Source: Planctomycetaceae bacterium (GTDB lineage: Bacteria; Planctomycetota; Planctomycetia; Pirellulales; PALSA-1355). Taken from it: DNA of 7,036 nucleotides. Position numbers and translations under genes: made by a program. The stretch spans positions 1 through 7,036 of the forward strand of contig SXHT01000331.1 of the NCBI GenBank assembly GCA_005773095.1. Reading direction: 5' to 3'. Below, in pieces: positions 5,801-7,036 of the stretch. The notes under the pieces were generated by a model. That model saw only the letters and a list, made by a program, of their open reading frames with translations, was not told the DNA's origin and made no database searches. The first letter of the stretch is position 1. Every line of letters begins with the position of its first letter.

Positions 5801-6891
5801 TGCGCGTGTTCGATATCGCGTTCATCGACGACAAGGCGTTCTCGGAGCGGATCACGACCGCGCCGGTCTCTCCGCGCGGGCAGCGGTTTTTCGTGCCCAC
5901 GAAGCACGCCACCGCCGTCGCCGCGCCGACCACCATCGCGCCCGATCCTACTCGCAAGCAGAATCCCGATAACGGCGAAGCGGCGGTTCATGCCTTGTAC
6001 GCATACATCTATGTGGCCGACAAGGAGGAAGGCTTGATCACCGTAGGCGCGGGCACGCTGCTTGATGGCAATCCGCTCAATAACTTCCTCAAGCGCGAAG
6101 TGACGTTCAATCCCAACGGCATTTTGTGCGGGGCGAAGGCGATCACGATTGTGGGTACGTACGCCTATATCTGTTGCGACAAGGGGATTGTGGTCGTTTC
6201 GCTCGCCGATCCCAAGTGCCCGCAGGTGGTGAACGTGATTGGCGAAGAGATCGTCCACAAGCCGGTCGCTTTCCAGGCGCAGTTCCGTTATGGTTTCGCG
6301 TGCGACGAAGAGGGGGTCAAGGTGTTCGATATCACAGACCTCGCCGCCCCGCGCTGGGTGAGCAGCGTGGAGTTAACGGAAGCTCACAACATTTACGTGG
6401 CTCGCACGTATGCCTACGTCGCCGCGGGCAAGCAGGGACTGGTGATTCTCGATGTCACACGTCCGGAAGCGCCGTTGGTCGATCAAATCTACGATGCCGG
6501 CGGCTGCATGAACGACGTGCATGACGTAAAGCTGGGAATCACCTACGTGAGTGAATTCGCCTACGTGGCAGACGGCTGTCATGGGCTGCGCGTGGTGCAG
6601 CTCACATCGCCCGATACGCCAGGCAACGTCGGTTTCAGTCCGCGTCCCACGCCGAGGTTAGTGGCCACGTTCAAGATTCCGAAGGAAGGTCATGCGCTGG
6701 CGATTTCGGAAGGCGTGGACCGCGACCGTGCGGTGGACGAGTCGGGCAACCAGATTGCCGTGTTCGGCCGTGTAGGCGCCAAGCCGCTGAGTCTGGACGA
6801 GCAGCGTCGCATGTATCTGCGACAAGGTCAGCCCTGGAAAGTCAGCGATGATCCGTTCGATCGTGAGACGTATCGATTCGTGCCGCGTTAA
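2863..6891 (+). CDS. Exported decahaem c-type cytochrome fused to a C-terminal LVIVD-like seven-repeat propeller
   Basis: A 1342-residue protein, probably an extracytoplasmic electron carrier or redox enzyme; substrate unknown. ATG 2863 is chosen because GGAGG (2850-2854) lies 8 bases upstream; the in-frame TTG 2839 and ATG 2848 lack this. Residues 1-31 form a Sec-type signal: R4-R5, hydrophobic 11-30, likely cleavage after A31 (GLA/Q). Ten CXXCH haem c motifs begin at C103, C123 (CCDCH), C185, C347, C406, C579, C606, C722, C733 and C857; haem-free stretches of about 160-170 residues follow the third and fifth. From Y889 on there are seven segments of the form YxYVAxGxxGLxVxD, starting near 889, 970, 1048, 1100, 1143, 1183 and 1232, typical of LVIVD repeats and consistent with a seven-bladed beta-propeller. 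C792-AIH lies in a conserved-looking SSCAIHVGS but is not a complete haem motif. It is alone in its apparent transcription unit; cytochrome maturation genes must lie elsewhere. Confidence 0.9.
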   Translation: MESRRPTILQAAVAWALAAMVVGAVASVGLAQKTSRTERTAAAIEPLPATQQQDRKKEDPRSPHRQVALQPDPANPFPLPPELLGVDLTRQTSEQAFAKSKGCVRCHQNVQDMHNSPTVRLGCCDCHGGDPRATTKNAAHVHPCFFNAWPSSANPVRSYTLLNHESPEFVRFVNPGDLRVAHISCGGCHASEVLQVRKSMMTHGCMLWNAALYNNGSIPNKRASYGESYSMHGVPQRVQTVPPPTADEMRLKAIVPLLDPLPRFEITQPGNVLRIFERGGRFRPEVGIPERLEESGRPRTRLSNRGLGTENRTDPVFIGLTKTRLLDPTLNFLGTNDHPGDYRSSGCTGCHVVYANDRSQVHSGPYARFGNRGLSFSGDPMIPKDESGHPIDHRFAKGSGIPTSQCIVCHIHPGTNVMNSYIGYMWWDEETDSELIYPRQQKYPTAEEVINSQFANPNESAAKNMLSDPEFLANLTNLNGRTEYTQFGDFHGHGWAFRAVFKHDRQGALLDHRGNRLPEVTNQMLQRAVSMPALLKEPYRNADQKTDAQVRSEELELARQRDGLPVHALDIHMEKGMHCVDCHFVQDAHGNTKLYGEVRAAIEITCVDCHGTQDQLATLRTSGPASDTSSPEGGRDLRTLRTPSGKRRFEVRGDRIYQNSMVEENLTWEVVQTKATVTPANPRYNPLSALSKTVRWGGDGKLEWGPAVEEKACAHQNERMSCITCHSSWNPSCFGCHLPQKANKKTPLLHNEGDVTRNLVAYNFQTLRDDVFMLAHDGNATGNKINPARSSCAIHVGSYNNNRESIYVQQQTISADGMSGIAFSTNVPHTVRGGAVPTGEKIDYSHVRPGTYETKMCSDCHLSKHDDNNAIMAQLLMHGTNYTNFIGRYCWVAAGEEGFFGVVVTEQEEPQAVIGSSFHKIAFPDHYQEHIEHDGFLEHAHEHPGKDISDNVLHPLRKHEILQVQARGEYLYAACGEAGLRVFDIAFIDDKAFSERITTAPVSPRGQRFFVPTKHATAVAAPTTIAPDPTRKQNPDNGEAAVHALYAYIYVADKEEGLITVGAGTLLDGNPLNNFLKREVTFNPNGILCGAKAITIVGTYAYICCDKGIVVVSLADPKCPQVVNVIGEEIVHKPVAFQAQFRYGFACDEEGVKVFDITDLAAPRWVSSVELTEAHNIYVARTYAYVAAGKQGLVILDVTRPEAPLVDQIYDAGGCMNDVHDVKLGITYVSEFAYVADGCHGLRVVQLTSPDTPGNVGFSPRPTPRLVATFKIPKEGHALAISEGVDRDRAVDESGNQIAVFGRVGAKPLSLDEQRRMYLRQGQPWKVSDDPFDRETYRFVPR

Positions 6892-7036
6892 AGCACTAGC
6901 CCAACTTCCCCAGCAGTTTGCAAAAATTCCTCGGGCGGTGATTTTCTTGGACTTTTTTTGGACGTAAGTCCTTTGGGGATGGCGAGGTTGCCGGGCTTGG
7001 GCGAGTTTTTTTCGCCGCGGGGCGTGTAGTGGAAAA
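6888..7036 (-). CDS. Possible 3' end of a convergent gene, or non-coding; unrecognised
   Basis: On the - strand the frame is open from the right edge (first full codon 7034-7032) to a TAA at 6890-6888, giving 48 residues that overlap the cytochrome stop codon tail to tail. The peptide starts FHYTPRGEKNSPKPGNLAIP and is rich in K, P and S, ending EVGLVL. The part nearest the edge uses mostly G/C in third positions, as expected of coding DNA here; the part nearest the stop does not. A + strand frame over the same bases is also open until 7028-7030, so openness is weak evidence. I do not recognise the peptide. The stretch may instead be intergenic DNA with T-runs at 6953-6959 and 7006-7012. Confidence 0.2.
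   Translation of the reverse strand, partial: FHYTPRGEKNSPKPGNLAIPKGLTSKKSPRKSPPEEFLQTAGEVGLVL
6949..6971. other. Overlapping inverted repeats in the region after the cytochrome gene
   Basis: GGACTT (6949-6954) is the exact complement of AAGTCC (6966-6971), with an 11-base loop. Alternatively GGAC (6960-6963) pairs with GTCC (6968-6971) around GTAA, a GNRA-type tetraloop. The two folds exclude each other. A run of seven T lies inside the first loop rather than after the stem, so this is not a standard + strand terminator. A further stem, GGCGA (7000-7004) with TCGCC (7012-7016), encloses a second T-run. These may be remnants of a dispersed repeat or terminators for converging genes. Confidence 0.35.

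Noticed and set aside
4840..6258. 472-codon open frame on the - strand
   Set aside because: Same reason: it is a shadow of the cytochrome C-terminal half, with no domain signature and no credible start region.
6580..6594. Possible eleventh haem motif at DGCHG in the last propeller repeat
   Set aside because: Only one cysteine precedes the histidine; there is no CXXCH, and the segment fits an LVIVD repeat.
6953..7012. Intrinsic terminator for the cytochrome gene at the T-runs
   Set aside because: No GC-rich stem ends immediately before either T-run on the + strand; both runs lie inside hairpin loops.
1..7036. CRISPR array, tRNA, rRNA, insertion sequence or phage elements
   Set aside because: No regularly spaced direct repeats, cloverleaf sequences, transposase motifs or terminal inverted repeats with target duplications were seen.

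Overview
The window looks like a chromosomal segment from a GC-rich (roughly 60% by eye) Gram-negative bacterium. My best guess is a planctomycete of the Pirellulales type. That guess rests on the tsf-pyrH-frr order, the general composition, and a very large multihaem cytochrome of a kind I associate with environmental planctomycetes, deltaproteobacteria and acidobacteria. It is an inference; no rRNA or other marker gene is present to confirm it.

Layout, all genes on the + strand. Positions 1-251 are the 3' end of tsf (elongation factor Ts). A 134-base spacer rich in small inverted repeats leads to pyrH (386-1144, UMP kinase). A 155-base gap follows that holds a possible 37-codon small gene (1164-1277) with a good ribosome binding site. 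Next is frr (1300-1857, ribosome recycling factor). This is the conserved bacterial translation/nucleotide cluster. After a perfect 7-bp hairpin just past the frr stop comes a glycerophosphodiester phosphodiesterase (1934-2704). A 158-base spacer then contains a strong hairpin followed by a plausible sigma70-like promoter, which suggests a new transcription unit.

The second half is one gene (2863-6891, 1342 aa): an exported c-type cytochrome with ten CXXCH haem sites in its first two thirds. Its last third holds seven repeats resembling LVIVD beta-propeller blades. It is the most interesting object here: a probable extracytoplasmic electron-transfer protein joined to a propeller in one chain, with no assigned function.

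The last 145 bases (6892-7036) hold no certain gene. They differ in texture (T-runs on the + strand, small inverted repeats) and are open on the - strand as the possible 3' end of a convergent gene that continues past the window.

The first three genes form a housekeeping unit for protein synthesis and UMP phosphorylation. The phosphodiesterase and the cytochrome have no obvious link to it or to each other. I see no mobile element, CRISPR array, tRNA or rRNA. I found no convincing multi-gene novel system; the candidates for novelty are the cytochrome-propeller protein, the small ORF between pyrH and frr, and the unexplained tail.
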